Origin: an uncultured Clostridia bacterium
Lineage (GTDB): Bacteria > Bacillota > Clostridia > Peptostreptococcales > Acidaminobacteraceae
DNA length: 5,565 nt
Reading direction: 5' to 3'
NCBI GenBank assembly: GCA_937880545.1
Contig: CALFKA010000121.1
Coordinates: 1 to 5,565 of the forward strand
The position numbers and the translations under genes were made by a program. The notes under the pieces are model-generated. The model was not told the origin of the DNA. It ran no database searches and saw nothing but the letters and a program-made list of their open reading frames with translations. Below, piece by piece: positions 5,541 to 5,565 of the stretch (its first letter is position 1; the number at the start of each line of letters is the position of its first letter).

Positions 5541-5565
5541 ATGAAACGAAATACCTATCTTTACC
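5541..5565 (+). CDS. Start of an unidentified gene, cut off by the window end
   Basis: Only eight codons are visible, reading MKRNTYLY. The start is supported by the GAGAGG site seven bases upstream, a perfect TATAAT about 95 bases upstream and a leader hairpin. Lys-Arg near the N-terminus would fit the beginning of a signal peptide or membrane protein, but eight residues are too few to say. No product can be assigned. Confidence 0.55.

Noticed and set aside
1..5565. CRISPR array, tRNA or rRNA genes, insertion sequence ends
   Set aside because: No regularly spaced direct repeats, no cloverleaf-like sequence, no rRNA-like stretch and no paired terminal inverted repeats flanking a transposase were seen.

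Overview
The window reads as part of the chromosome of an anaerobic Firmicute. The large single-chain pyruvate:ferredoxin oxidoreductase, the AGGAGG-type ribosome binding sites, the T-tailed terminator and the AT-rich spacers against a more GC-balanced coding region all fit. The style of the protein suggests the Negativicutes (Veillonella/Megasphaera/Dialister relatives), but this is an impression and not a search result.

Layout. Positions 1-248 are a non-coding leader with several small inverted repeats, a credible sigma-70-type promoter (183-212) and a strong Shine-Dalgarno site. Positions 249-3794 hold one intact 1181-residue nifJ-type pyruvate:ferredoxin oxidoreductase with all expected cofactor ligands. 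It ends in a small hairpin and then a textbook Rho-independent terminator (3825-3860), so it is most likely a monocistronic unit. An extended -10 promoter (3913-3921) and an approximately 90-base leader precede an unrecognised polytopic membrane protein (4019-5002, 327 residues; a 366-residue form starting at 3902 is possible). This protein shows an internal duplication: two copies of a four-helix unit, each with a Trp-Pro motif and a GYL(V/I)GALF signature about 60 residues apart.

Positions 5003-5540 contain no intact gene. They hold a short open frame of unknown origin, a decayed N-terminal fragment of a Bro-N/DinD-like antirepressor-family protein (5108-5326) without a usable start codon and with its family motif mutated, a probable weak terminator, and then a new promoter, a 5'-proximal hairpin and a ribosome binding site. 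These lead into a gene of which only the first eight codons (5541-5565) are inside the window.

The oxidoreductase supplies acetyl-CoA and reduced ferredoxin in central fermentative metabolism. Nothing links the membrane protein to it functionally: the genes are separated by a strong terminator and have separate promoters. No complete novel multi-gene system is visible. The most unusual items are the duplicated membrane protein, its G-rich start region, and the Bro-N gene remnant beside it.
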